In this document: piece after piece, positions 22,645 through 34,500 of the stretch
Layout: each line of letters begins with the position of its first letter
Numbering within the stretch: position 1 is the stretch's first letter
From: Tribonema minus
Taxonomy: Eukaryota > Sar > Xanthophyceae > Tribonematales > Tribonemataceae
Length of the DNA: 64,000 bases
Assembly (NCBI GenBank): GCA_017506865.1
Contig: JAFCMP010000061.1
Coordinates: 1-64,000 of the forward strand
Direction of reading: 5' to 3'
The notes under the pieces: model-generated
Database searches by the model: none
Seen by the model: only the letters and a program-made list of their open reading frames with translations
Told to the model about the DNA's origin: nothing
Made by a program: the position numbers and the translations under genes

Positions 22645-24115
22645 AGAGCCATGCACACATGCAAACAGATTGCCTAGCATAAAAGCGTCACAAATGATAT
22701 AACAATATGATACGTACAGTGCTTGACAGACAGCACAGCAATCAGAATAACCACTTGAACGGGAAGTCGACTCAGCGAGAAGTCAAGCCTGCTCCGGTGC
22801 GTGCGATACGTGCTTCACATCTAAATCCGATACCCCTTGCCTGCAGGCATGTTTTCACATCATCATGGCTTAATATATCACTCGATGCTGCTACAGCATG
22901 AACAAGGCGCCAACAGCTGCAAGCTTTGAGGCGTGGTGACCCAGCTACAGCAAGCATTGCTGCGAGAGCACTTCAGCAACAGTGGGTTCCACTGCACAGG
23001 TAATAATGACAGTTGCTTACATACAGGGAGGGTGTACGTACATGTCACGCAGTTGTTTCACGCACGCTCGAGCACAAAAGTCAACGACGACTTACTGCTG
23101 GTGAGAACGTACTTCTGCAGTGGTCGATGTTCTGATGGCAATAAGTTAGCCGATAACTTGAATGGTGATGGCGAGAGTCTCAGTGCGTTTCAGCTGTAGT
23201 GTAGAGAGGGCCCATGACACCATTCAAAGCGTACATGCATACAAGGGGGCGAATGACATTACAGCCTATCTGGTCTTCACAACGTTCTATGACTGACGAC
23301 GCTGCTGCAATACTATGTGTGCTGAACGACAGTAGGCACACTAATTCATACTGCGGTCGATGGCAGATGAACATCCAAGGAGGAAAGACACGTGTACTGA
23401 GGCAGTAGTTTTGCATTCTTCTACTAGAATGTAGTACCCGCACCTTCAGATAACTTGGTGTCCCAATGCACATGCACAGCAGCGGTCGTTCCAGCTCCAT
23501 ATAAGCGCAGCTGCAGTCCCAACAGCAACAGTGACTCTCCTCGCTCCCATGGTAATCCGCCTAGCACGTCCCAAAGGAGTGTGCAGACTGGTGCAGCAGC
23601 AAAAGAAAGAGTGAAACAGGGTATCATAGAGGTTGGCGTATCCAGTACATTGATCAATTCGCAGCTGTGCCGTTCGTTAGCAGCAAGCTGGGCAGTTGAA
23701 TAGCTATGTCTTTCTGATACACTGTAGCTGGTGGACCACTTCGGAAACAGACTACCGATATAACACTGGCGAGTGCTTGCTGGGGAGTCGAAATTGAAAC
23801 GCATGTGCAACGCAACTGGGAAGCATCGCTAAGCGGTGAAACAGTTCAATGCTCGCAAGCTGTCTGTATGCATCGACATTTACAAGGCAGATTTGAGGAA
23901 GAAGGTGGCGCAGATTAAAAACAGATTCTGAACAAAAAAGGAGGCACTGGTGGTCCCCTGAAATGCTGCAACAAGTGCATAGCCATGAACACTACTGGAC
24001 AGTCTCTGAGCTTTCAAATGCACTAAGGCTGAACGCGCTTCAGTAAGATCGTGATTGCACATCAATGATAGGGCATAGATGACCGCAGGCTGTGTCAGTG
24101 CTCACCTAACCTGAC
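22645..24115. other. Gene-free spacer
   Basis: Base composition is close to 45-50% GC, lower than in the genes. I find no gene with domain evidence, no splice-consistent exon series and no repeat array. It lies downstream of the ankyrin gene and may hold its 3' untranslated region. Confidence 0.5.
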
Positions 24116-24120
24116 CTGCC

Positions 24121-25257
24121 TCATGCATCATGTGGTGGACACCCGTTGGCTAGCGCCCAGCGCAGCACCTCACCGCGCCCCTCCATCGCTGCCGCCCTGC
24201 ATGTCTCAAAGTTCCATGGGCACCCGTTGGCGCGAGCCCACTGCAGGATCTCCAGATGGCCATGCGCTGCGGCTGAGGCGCACGTCATCTCATCCCACAC
24301 GGCGCCGTTGCGTCGTGCCCACTGCAGCACCTCCAGGTGTCCATCGTACGCAGCGAAGCTGCACGTTAGCCTGTCCCATGGGCACCCGTTGGCGCGAAAC
24401 CACTGCAGCACCTCCAAGTGCCCTGTGCGTGCAGCAGAATTGCATGTTTCCTCGCACCAGGGGCACCCGTTGGCACGAGCCCACTGCAGCACCTTCAGGT
24501 GCCCTCCCGCTGCAGCGAACGCGCATGTGGACTCGTCCCAGGGGCAGCCGTTGGCGCGTGCCCACTTCAGCACCTCCAAGTGCCCTCGGTAAGCAGCCCA
24601 CAAGCACGTCTCATCGTCCCAGGGGCACCCATTGGCTCGGGCCCACTGCAGTATATGCAGATATCCGCCACTAGCGGCCTCGCTGCAAACGGAGTGATCC
24701 CAGGGGCACCCATGGGCACGAGCCCACTGCAGCGTGTGCAGCTGTCCTCCAAGTGCAGCAAAACTGCACGTGCTCACGTCCCAGGGACACTCGTTGGCAC
24801 GAGCCCACTGCAGCACCTCCAGGTGCCCGCCGAATGCGGCCTCCGCGCACGCACCCTTGAACCAGCTGCAACCGTTTTGACGTAGCCATTGTAAGATCTC
24901 CAGATTACCGCCGCTGGCTGCGAGTGAACAGTGCAGGGTATCTACAGACAATCCGTAGAAGGAGCAGAGTCGGCGCAGGCCATCGAGGCTGCCGTGGCAG
25001 CACGTGCTCAGCGCCGTGTCCAGCTGCAGACCGTTATGTACCGCCCAAACAATGAGGCTGACGCTAGCGATTGCATCTGCTGCCACTGTGCAGTGCTTCT
25101 GCTTGGGCTCACGAGCCTCTGTGCGCTTCTGAAAAGGCGGCATGTACTCCTGATCATCAGATGGGCGAAGGAACGCCAGGATTTGCTGAGCTAAGACTGG
25201 ATCAAGTACCGGGTGCGGGGCTGCAGCGGCCCTGCCCACAAACCTGGTGTGCATCAT
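24121..25257 (-). CDS. Ankyrin-repeat protein, 378 residues, intronless
   Basis: A complete frame starts at an ATG ATG pair (25257) and stops at 24121. Residues 1-110 form a non-repeat region with a short Leu-rich helix (VLAQQILAFLRP) that might be an F-box-like adaptor; this is weak. Residues about 110-378 are ten ankyrin-type repeats of 28 residues with the consensus GHLEVLQWARANGCPWD plus ETCxxAAxxG. This variant is frequent in stramenopiles and giant viruses of algae and protists. Most repeats keep Cys-Pro-Trp, and repeat 8 has lost it (GAVWD). Such arrays bind proteins, and the partner cannot be predicted. The gene lies head-to-head with the large C2 gene, 207 bases away, so the two may share a promoter. 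Confidence 0.85.
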   Translation of the reverse strand: MMHTRFVGRAAAAPHPVLDPVLAQQILAFLRPSDDQEYMPPFQKRTEAREPKQKHCTVAADAIASVSLIVWAVHNGLQLDTALSTCCHGSLDGLRRLCSFYGLSVDTLHCSLAASGGNLEILQWLRQNGCSWFKGACAEAAFGGHLEVLQWARANECPWDVSTCSFAALGGQLHTLQWARAHGCPWDHSVCSEAASGGYLHILQWARANGCPWDDETCLWAAYRGHLEVLKWARANGCPWDESTCAFAAAGGHLKVLQWARANGCPWCEETCNSAARTGHLEVLQWFRANGCPWDRLTCSFAAYDGHLEVLQWARRNGAVWDEMTCASAAAHGHLEILQWARANGCPWNFETCRAAAMEGRGEVLRWALANGCPPHDA

Positions 25258-25292
25258 CCTGTTGCTCTCAGCTCTCTTTGAGAGCGACAGTA

Positions 25293-25352
<60 letters not shown>

Positions 25353-25464
25353 TTGTGTATTCTGGGTTTCAAAGTTCAAGTTTTCACTTGAACTAAAAAT
25401 GTAACCGTGGAAGTTCTGCAATAAAATGGACATCGCGAACACGTGAGAGCACCTGGGCTCCACC
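25258..25464. promoter_or_regulatory. Divergent promoter region between the ankyrin and C2 genes
   Basis: The 207 bases between the two start codons must hold both 5' untranslated regions and probably both core promoters. The main feature is the long CT run at 25295-25348. On the plus side it is followed by AAAGTTCAAG and CACTTGAACT, an imperfect inverted pair. No TATA box is evident. The C2 start codon has a good context (CACCATGCG). Confidence 0.45.
25295..25348 (+). repeat. (CT)27 microsatellite
   Basis: A pure CT/TC dinucleotide run of about 54 bases lies inside the divergent promoter. Polypyrimidine runs of this kind can form non-B DNA and act as initiator-proximal elements. Its length is probably variable between strains. 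Confidence 0.95.
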
Positions 25465-28400
25465 ATGCGTGGCGTCTTTCCGAAAAAGCCGCCTGCTACC
25501 AAGCTGGGTGATGCGGGCTTGGAGGAGGGAGCCAGCGTCAGGCTGAAGCTTGCCAGAGCCAAGCTGGTGTGGCCGGAGGCAGTGCCGCAGGTCAGAAACG
25601 CTGCATGATCACGGTTGCGCCCTAATGAGTGGTGATAATTGCTGCACAACTATTTGCTGGTGATGTCACCTGCTGATCGGCGGGCGGCCGCCTCGGTAGC
25701 CCAAATCATTTGGCGAGCCACAGTAGAGCAGATGTCCAAGCATGTGCCTACTGCAGCAGCAGCAGACCCGCATCAGACAGAAATTGGCTGGCTCATACGG
25801 GTGTTTTAGTGCACAATCAATGGAAGCCTGATTGTTGATGACTTAAGGTTAGCACTGGCCAGGAAGGCTATTGCATCAGACCTGAGACCATCTCTTCATT
25901 GTAGCCGCTCAGGTTTGTCATGCCGGAGGCTGCCAGCACGAGACTCTCGAAACTACTATTCCAGGTACATGATCCATTCAGGGTCTGTTATCTGAGATTG
26001 TCATTGCGCTGTTGGTGGGCTTGCACTCTGATGCAGTTTCATTCATAGATGGCCATATTTGGTTTCGGAAGCACCCAGTGAGCTGGCATTCAGGTGCCGA
26101 CTTGGATACCAAATCACACGCCAGACGGAAAAGAGGCACACCCCTTTTTTTGAAAAAAAATGGCTCGACAGCTACTTGCATTTGGTTAGCACAGCACGAG
26201 GAATGCTTGCATGTGCCAATTTGCGAGTCCGTGCCTGTTGTCATGATAACCCTTCAATTTGGTTTTACGATTCAGTGTGCACGCCTGTTCACAATGAACG
26301 GCAGCAGGTACCTCAACTAGATGTGCCCTAGTTACTCAGGCACGTCAATGTCTCATGCTGCAGTCTTGTTGCGGCTTGCAGAATTTCAATAATAAAGCTG
26401 GCATCATGCGTGCCGAGCCAGATAGTGGAATAAAGTTCACCATAGTACAATCAAGTTCACCAAACAGGTGCTGTTTCGGAGGTCGATTGGCAATGTCGCA
26501 AAGGGTCTCTGAAATTCTGCACAGCCCTGCACTGTAGGTTTGACTAGACCGCATCAGTGTCGGAGATTTTTGCTGAGGAGAGATTGGCAAAAGCTGTAGT
26601 GACAGTTACATTGTGGGGCGCCTGTAACGACGTGGCGGTCATGAGATACCATGCACTTGGCATCGACAAAATCTATTGCAGGGCGGGCTGTTTAGAAGAC
26701 ACAGGCAGTCAATTGCACTAAAGCCAACAAGTGCTTCATGCAGCAGTCGGTCCATTGGCAGCAGGTGTGTGCAATACGGGATCGGGGTGCTTTCAAACAT
26801 CATGGATTTGGCAACAATGCAAAATGGGCCTTCAAGCAGAGATTATGTTGGAAAGACGCAGGCCTTTCCTACTTGGGGGAGATCATGTGGCAGCACTAAT
26901 GTCATCACTTTCATACAGCACGGATGGCAGAAGCACTGCCAATTTTAATTCGATTAATGCGGTGCAGTGCATTTAGGCTTCTAACCAAGTAAGTCCCTTT
27001 TACCAGCGACACAGGCTGCTGCAGCCGTGATGGTTGCTGAACTAACAAGGCGTGCAGCTGCCGCCTGACCAATAATGTGTGGGCGGGAAGAGACAAAACC
27101 TCAGTGCAACGCTGCATCTATGTGCTGTTTCTGCACACCAGCACCGATGCATCGATGCATACACTGATGCTGCAAGATGTGTGTGCATGGAAGCCTGCTG
27201 AATGCCACGGCGAGCGCCCCACATAATGTGCTCCAGCGGACATGACATCACGGGATGGCAGCTCTGCAGCTACAGCTACTCAGGTGCAAAAGCATGCAAA
27301 CAGCGGGAGCGATAAACTTGCAGGGCATATCTGCGGTCCCAGAGACTACACATTACTGTTCCAGGCTGAAAACACTACGTATGCCTACCAGTAGCAGAAC
27401 TGGGTATGCTCCTTTGCATTGAAGCAGCATGTGCACCAAGTTCTGGCGATTGCTGACGCACGAATGCTTCTGACTAGAGCTCTGATACTAATGTGGCCCT
27501 GACTTGCTCTGCTCCTGTACTCGCGTCAGGACCTGAACCGGAAGGTGTACAGCTACTGCGTGGTGTACGATGTACAGGGGGGCGGGGACGATGACGACGC
27601 TGGCCCCACGTGCACAGAGCTGTACACCACCAGGCCTGCGGAGAGCGCGCTGCTGCAACGGTAACGGCAGCCCTAATCCTACATATGTGTCAGTGACGAC
27701 ATTTTGCATTACTTGAGGAAGTGTAGGTGAGGGCAAATGCGTTTCGCAGCTGAACAGATGAGCACAAGATACTGATGAGAATGAGCAATTTGTTATTACA
27801 TGTACTTGTATTGAGCTCCCTATGTTCACCAGTTTGGTACACAATGCATGCAACTTTGAAAAGCCATCCTTCAGGCGACGGATGCATGGCAGCAGGAGCC
27901 ATTGCGCTTTGAGGATGGAAGCCATGGGCGGGCCGCTGGTATACTGATACATGCGCAGCATCAGCGTTTGCTCTATACAACGTGCAGGGTACTGCATGTC
28001 TGACAGTAGCGGCGTTGAGCATCTGCTCCAAGGCAGCGCTCCACTACTATGTTGAGTACATCAGTCTCGACATGACAACAAGTAGCCACAGTTGACTAGA
28101 ACATGGCAAAGGCCAAACTTGAGGCATTATTGTTCGAGCGCCTGAAGCATACAAGGCGCGCTTTGACCTGTGCCGCAAAAGGCGCCGCTCGATATACTTC
28201 GATTAAAATGCAAACTTTATGTTCGACCAAACAACCGTAGATTTCATGCGGATGTACCCTTAATCTCCTTGCTTTGAATGAAAGTGACTCATTGAATGGA
28301 GCCGAATACACATGATCATGTGTACTGCTTATGCTTCCCTATGTACTTGCGCCCGTGCACAGAGGTCTGGAGTGGGCATGGGACTTTGAATTCGTGGTGC

Positions 28401-28531
28401 CGCTGCAGAAAACGCTGCGGCTGGAGCTGTGGGACTTCAGTGCCATATTTGGACACACAATGCTGGCGCAGGGCACGGTCGTGGTCTCGGACATAACCCT
28501 AGACCTAGGGTCTGCGACAACGCGCACGGAG
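25465..28531 (+). CDS. Exons 1-3: first C2 domain
   Basis: Exon 1 starts with ATG in a good context and gives a basic head, then the first C2 strand (SVRLKLARAKLVWP). Exon 2 (27530-27660) continues with KVYSYCVVYDVQ and an acidic loop (GGGDDDDAGP). Exon 3 (28363-28531) gives the strands GLEWAWDFEFVVPL, LRLELWDFSAIFG and the last strand after GTVVV. The loop after LELWDF normally carries calcium-binding Asp residues. Here it reads SAIFGHTMLAQ, so this C2 domain probably does not bind calcium in the usual way. Exon phases are 0, 2, 0. The exon at 29218-29284 after it is a short acidic linker (QEDEEDFDEAGQ). Confidence 0.75.
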
Positions 28532-31500
28532 GTGCGCAAGAGTCACATTGAACTTGATCGGCGCGCCACAGTGCTTTTGTGCGCTGCTGCATACATCAAC
28601 ATCTTGGGTATCACAAGCCCCTTTGAATCACTCATGAGCTATTCCTGGAGGTGCACAGTTACTGGTATTTTTCAAAAGGTGGCATGCTGTTAGAGTGTCT
28701 TGGTCTGTTGTCATTTGTGTCAATCGCTTGATTGTCATGGGTGCCCTCCTGACTTTTGACATACAGCATCAGGCACGATACTTTCTGAGGGCCAAGCTCT
28801 GAAGGAAGAGCGCCGCCCAGCTTATGTGCACACAAACGTTACCCAGCATCTGTGCGCAGGAGTGTGCCAGGGAGTCCAGGCATATTGAGTGCATAAAACT
28901 GTTATTACATCATCAGAAGGTGCACCACAGTTCGTACAATAATGCTGCATGAAGAGCCTCCTTCACAAAGAGTTGCCACAGGCGCCTGATGGTGTGAATT
29001 AGGGCTCCAGTTTGGAGTCGAAGCGAGGATTTCAGTCGCAGCACCGTACGCGTTCATGCCTCTGCCTTTGAAGTGTGCCTGGTTTAGCTGCACATTATGT
29101 CGCCTGCAGGATCGTAGTCTCGATTGTGCAGCCGCGTCATTACAATTGAACTTGAAGTTGGCATCAGTCAGCGCTCAGTGCTGTGATCTTACGTGTTCTG
29201 CTGTATTGACGCCACAGGTGGTGCTTGGGCCGGCGAGCCAAGGCCAGGAGGATGAAGAGGACTTTGATGAGGCAGGGCAAGCAGGTACTTCGAAAGACGC
29301 ACTCATGCTAAACTGTTCGACGTGAGCCATAATTTGAAGTTCAGAAGTCGGGCATGCACTTCAAATAGTACTTCTGCAGCACGCCTTGTGAGCTGCTTTG
29401 TACTGTCACGGTATAGGGTCGATGACACCCACCTTTTTGCCAGGTGACTCAAACAGAAGTAGATGAGGTCCACCTCGAACCAACTCGCAAAATCTTGTTT
29501 TGGTCATGTGAACCTCACTGTGAGCGAGAATATTGCAACCACTCTGTGCAGGTGCAGGTGCAGGTGCACGTGCAGGTGCCACTTTTATCCAGGAAGAAGG
29601 CCTGTTAACATGCCGCAAACCTTTCTTTTCTGTACATGTATCAACACCAGTCAGGCGCGGGCAGGCCCGCAAGCGATCCCGTCCTAAGACGAGAGGCTAC
29701 TGCTTGTGCAAGTGTCGGAGGTGGCGCAATGCAGGCCTTGGCGACACGAAGTGATCCACACACGTAATGTGGCGTTACACCTGAACATGATACCAAGCAC
29801 TATTCCATGCTGCGTTGTGTTTTCAGACGTTATAATTATATCTGATTATCCCCATGTCGCAGAGGGGGTTCTGGTGCTGGAGACTCCGAGTGACCCCCAG
29901 AGCGTTGCTGCCGAGGCGGCAGCTGAAGCTGGGCAGCTGATAGCGGCCGGCGCATCAGCGCCGGGCACAGGCGAAGAGGGCAGGGTGGGGAGGCTGAAGC
30001 TGATTCTCTGGCAGGTGTGCATGTTTTGAAGTAGTATCAGAGCACTCAAGTTGAAACTGAGCTCCAGCATCAGCAACAACAAAAGCGGCTTTCAATCTGA
30101 GCCGACAGGCGCTGCTACAAAGGAGTCGTTATCTTCCCTGCAAATGAACGCAGCCCGGCGGGAGCAGACTGTGGCAGGCGTTGAAACACGCGCGGCATTG
30201 GGCGACCATGCGCGTCCGGAAGCGATCAGTGTAAATAGTGAACTCATGTTGCATGACGCGTGGGTCGTGAGATGATTGACTGAGCGCTTTGAACGTTGAC
30301 AACGGTGTCGTATGGTGCACGTCACGCAGTCAATGCGTGAGTGCAGCCGCTCCACGCGAAGCGGTCCTCATGGCATGGCGAGCGGTACGATGCAGGGCCC
30401 TTTCATGTACTGCAGAAGTATACCGGGAGGTTGAAAGCGGCACTATCTGTGCTCATTTGCACGCCATTATTATGACCTCATTGGCTAGCGATAAGTAACT
30501 GCCAATATGCATGGAGCCGTGACCATCATGAACTGCAATCACCATTTCTATACTGCCTGCGGCTGTTGCAGTGTCCTGGTGGGCTCGAAGTCAACGACAG
30601 CGGCAAAATGCCTTTGTCAGAGCACCTCTTGCACCACAAACAGGACTTGATGTATGTGCACGTTCCCATATGCCAGCCATATAACCTCTCAAGCGGCAGT
30701 ATATTAGTTCCCACTCGCGCTGTGGCGTTGCCTGCTATTGTCTCTCCTCCGTTGTTGTTCTGGCTGCCGACGCAGGCACGGGCGATACAATGCAAAGGGT
30801 GAGTGCACCTTGCAGCGCTGCACTACTCATTTTGAGCAGCTATGTACTTCCAGTGCATGTATCAGCACTGCTGGTGGCTGCTCAATTCAGAGTCTGCGTT
30901 GCTGGCGGCTGCATGTGCCCTGGTCAGAAATAGATCGTGGCAGCACCATTGATAATTCAGGATTTGCAGCTGGAAATAAAGTGCCGTACATTGTGCTACT
31001 GTTGGCAGCAGTGATGCGAGGGCACAAGAGCAGGCACCATAAAGGCTTCCTGGCATATGTTCAAGTATATGTATGGATGCTTGTGTAAATGTTCTATTAA
31101 TGTGCATTTCAAAATGCGCATGCATGATGCAGCCCGCACGAGCTTGCGTGTATCTCTCAATGACTGATCAACCTGCAGCCATGTGCCTCGGCTAGTGCAT
31201 GCAGCACAGCTAGCAACGGTGCCAGGTGCCCCTCAAGCCTCCTTATGTATGCCTGTTTACTGTATTAAACTTTACAAGAATATTGCTGAGTAATTCCTGT
31301 GCTGTTCAGCTTTGATTGAAGAGGTTTTTCATTCTGCAAAGCCCTCCGGTGCCTGCACATCTGTTGCGAGCATTCATATCGCCAACCAGAAGCTGACATG
31401 AAAGTTGTGTGCCTTGCCCTGCATCCTGCAGGAAGCAGTCGTATCTGGTAGTGACGCTTGGTGGGCACGAGCAGCGCATGGAAGAGGTACGTCACATTCA

Positions 31501-34500
31501 ACACTTGAAGTTCATGCTGATGGGTCTCAAACATCAAGTTCCGTGCAAGCAGAAACGGGGTTGTTTTCTGTGATGCACTCTGCTTGCTCAGGCGATTAAT
31601 GCGTCTCTTCTTGTAAAGTATGCAGTCCAGCCTTCGTCAGGCATAGTCAACTGCTGCCAAGAGCTCTACTTACTCAGTCCAGACATCTGTTCATGATGCC
31701 ATCTACATCTGGTCGCTGGAGGTTCTCATGAACGCAGTTTTTCCTGAGCGCTGTCATGATGGCGCTCAACTTCCCAGCCATGTCGAGGCATGATTGTCGC
31801 AAACGGGCTGTTGATGGCATCACTGTCTTAAGAGAAAGCGAGGAGACAAGCCTTGCAAAAGAGGAAGAGGCGCAAGCGGTGCAAGTCCTCCCAGCTGAGC
31901 GGCCGAGTCTGCTGCCGCTTGTGTGCTGTTGGTGCCAGCCGTGTATTTGCATGCGTGCAACTTCCGTGCCAGAGCAGAGCTCATAGGGACCGACGCCGTG
32001 CTGAAGACACTAGACGCAGATGCCCTCGCCGCCTTCAGCGCAGAAGCCAAAGCCGCACGTCAGACACTAGATAAACAAGCATACGCAGAAGTAGTCATGT
32101 GCACTTCGGAAGCGGCATACTGCCGCACTGAGAGACTCTCTCCGGGTGATAACCGTGCAGCACGGGCTTGATTTACCCTCATAAAGAAGTACGAGGCGAA
32201 GTCAACATCCGCAAGACAGGGCTCAGGCGGCTCTTGTCCGACACCATCATGTTGGCAAATCAGGACCCGAACGAGTTCATTATGAACCTGGACTACGTCA
32301 GGAGGCAGCTTGACGACAATGGAGTCAAGATCACCGACGAAGTCTTCCCACGGGCACACCCTCGCCAAGCTTCCTATGCTTTACTCCGATGTCGTCACCC
32401 CAAGCCGAGCAGGAACTAGATGAATTCTTCCTCCAAGAGCTCCAGTTCCAGCTCGTCTTGGGCGACGGCCGCCCTAGTAGAGCATGTGAAGCCTGGCGAG
32501 GATGTGGCCATTGAATTCTACATCGGTGACCTCAACTCTACTGTCGTCAAGCTGTCTCCTGATGTAATCCTGGCCAATGATGAACTCGTCTGGGTCCTGG
32601 TTTGCCGACATGATGGTGTCGGTGAAGAGCCGCCTGAGCTCTGTTTTCGAGAGGTTGACTTCGCCTTATATTTGTTCACGAGGGCAGACCAAGCCCGTGC
32701 TGCGCGATCATTACCTGGAGAAAGTCTCTCAAAAAGGTAGTGTGCCGCTCCCATGCAGCACATGACTAGTTCTGCGTACGCTTGCTTGTCCAGTGTCTGG
32801 CGTGTGGCCTTGGCATCATCGCAAGCCGGCAAGGGAACTGCATCCAGTGTCTTTAACACGGCGTCGGTCCCTATGAGCTCTGCTCTGGCACGGAACTTGC
32901 CTTGCCATTGTCTCCAGTTTCCTGGCATGCCGTCACATGGCGGCAGCGGAAGGACGTCCTTTAGCTCCTGCCGGTGTGTGTCACCATGTTGGAAAGTAGG
33001 ATGCTTGGAACAAGTCTGGAGAGGAGACAGAGTGCAGACTGGAAAGTCGAGCTGCTGCAAAGCGCGAAGTGAATATCAAGCACAGGTTGCGGCTGCCTCC
33101 ACCGAGAAGGCGCAAATAAAGTGCAATCGTGTAAGCGGAATAAAGCATGGTAGAACCAATGAAGTATGGTGGAACCAGTCATGCCCCGGTATGGCTAAAC
33201 AAGTCTGGAGTACCCCGGCCTAGCCACTGTTATGCAGACACATGAGAGCCTGCGATTCGAACCTCCTGCACTGCTTGTGGTGCTGCGCAGGTGGGCGCAA
33301 ATGCCGGCACGTCACTGGTGAACCACGTGTACGATGCGCACATGGAGTTCCCCGTTAGCGACCTGACCGATGACCTGAAGATCAAGGTGAGCAACTGTCG
33401 GCTACGCAAGGGTCAGGGGTGAGATTGGCACGCAAGAGAAATAGTGGCCTCTGAAGTGACACTACATTATTTTAGAAAATGCTCATGTCTGAATACGAAG
33501 GCAAACTGCTGACACACTGGTTTAGATGCAATGATGAAATCAGCGACCTGGCAATTACAAGAAGACAGGGCACCTGAAGAGCAGCTTTGTGAGCAAGCAC
33601 GAGGCACAGTTGCATGCCCGCACATCAAAGGAAGTCATACAAGGCCGGGTCGATGCTCGTGCTTCTGTGGGCCCTGCTGATGCCATCAAGCTTCTCTCTC
33701 CTCAGACTGCAGGCGCCTCAATCAACCAATAGCGCCCTGAGAAACGAGTGTTGCAATGTGCGCTCTCCTGCGGCTGCGCTGCTGTTGCACTCTACAGGTG
33801 TTCGAGTCCAACATGATGCAATCGAGCTACCCCCTACTCAAATGCGCTGCAAACACTGGAAAGCACCTCGCAAAAACAGTGTCACAATATGCACCTCCTG
33901 CGGCTGCGCTGCTGTCGCACCCCCCAAAAGGTGTTTGAGTCCAACATCACTACTACTGTTTGGAATGATGTGCGTCCCATCTTTGCTCACAGCGACAAAA
34001 ATCAACTGCTGAACATCGTGCTGACTCGCGCCGTGCCCCGCTGACAGGTGTTTGAGTCTAATATGATGCGGCGCAGCAGATGCACGGGTCAGGTGGTGGT
34101 GCCCCTCACTAGCATGCTGGACAGGTGGCGCGCGCGACCGGCCGCCGAGGCGTGGTATGAGGTGGGCATGTACATAGACATATATGGGGCATGTATGTAC
34201 TACTCCTTATGGTGGGTATGATTAGGTAGGCTTTGTGGGTATGTTGGCACTCCTTGTACAAGATCGGCCGCCAGTGACGTTGAGCGTCGCTAGCTACATC
34301 TTTGCACCTATGCTGTGCACATGGTACCCTTCGGCTGCAGTTTGTCAATAGGTTAGGCAGTCCAATCATGGTATTCAGTCTCCTAGGTATTGTAAAACGA
34401 GAAATACCACGCCCACGCTCCTCCTGTGAGATGGGTGCCATAACTTATGCATGTTCACCATGGACCCAAATAGGATCCCTGCGCATAATCGTGCCAGCGG

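Noticed and set aside
24123-24885. Plus-strand open frames across the ankyrin gene
   Set aside because: They are antisense shadows of the repeat codons; the minus frame has the ankyrin consensus.
26012-26331. Possible exons between exons 1 and 2 of the large gene
   Set aside because: Exon 1 joins exon 2 directly in phase; the frames here lack C2 features and clear donor/acceptor pairs.
29827-29862. Upstream acceptor for exon 5
   Set aside because: In the same frame and possible, but the acceptor at 29862 gives a better fit to the preceding acidic linker; left as an alternative.
30778-30800. A 23-base micro-exon (GCACGGGCGATACAATGC region)
   Set aside because: It has good splice borders but needs an entry phase that no found exon provides; kept only as a candidate for the unresolved exon.
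33798-33960. Additional true exons (copies of the head of exon 9)
   Set aside because: They run into stops soon after the shared head and have no usable donor.
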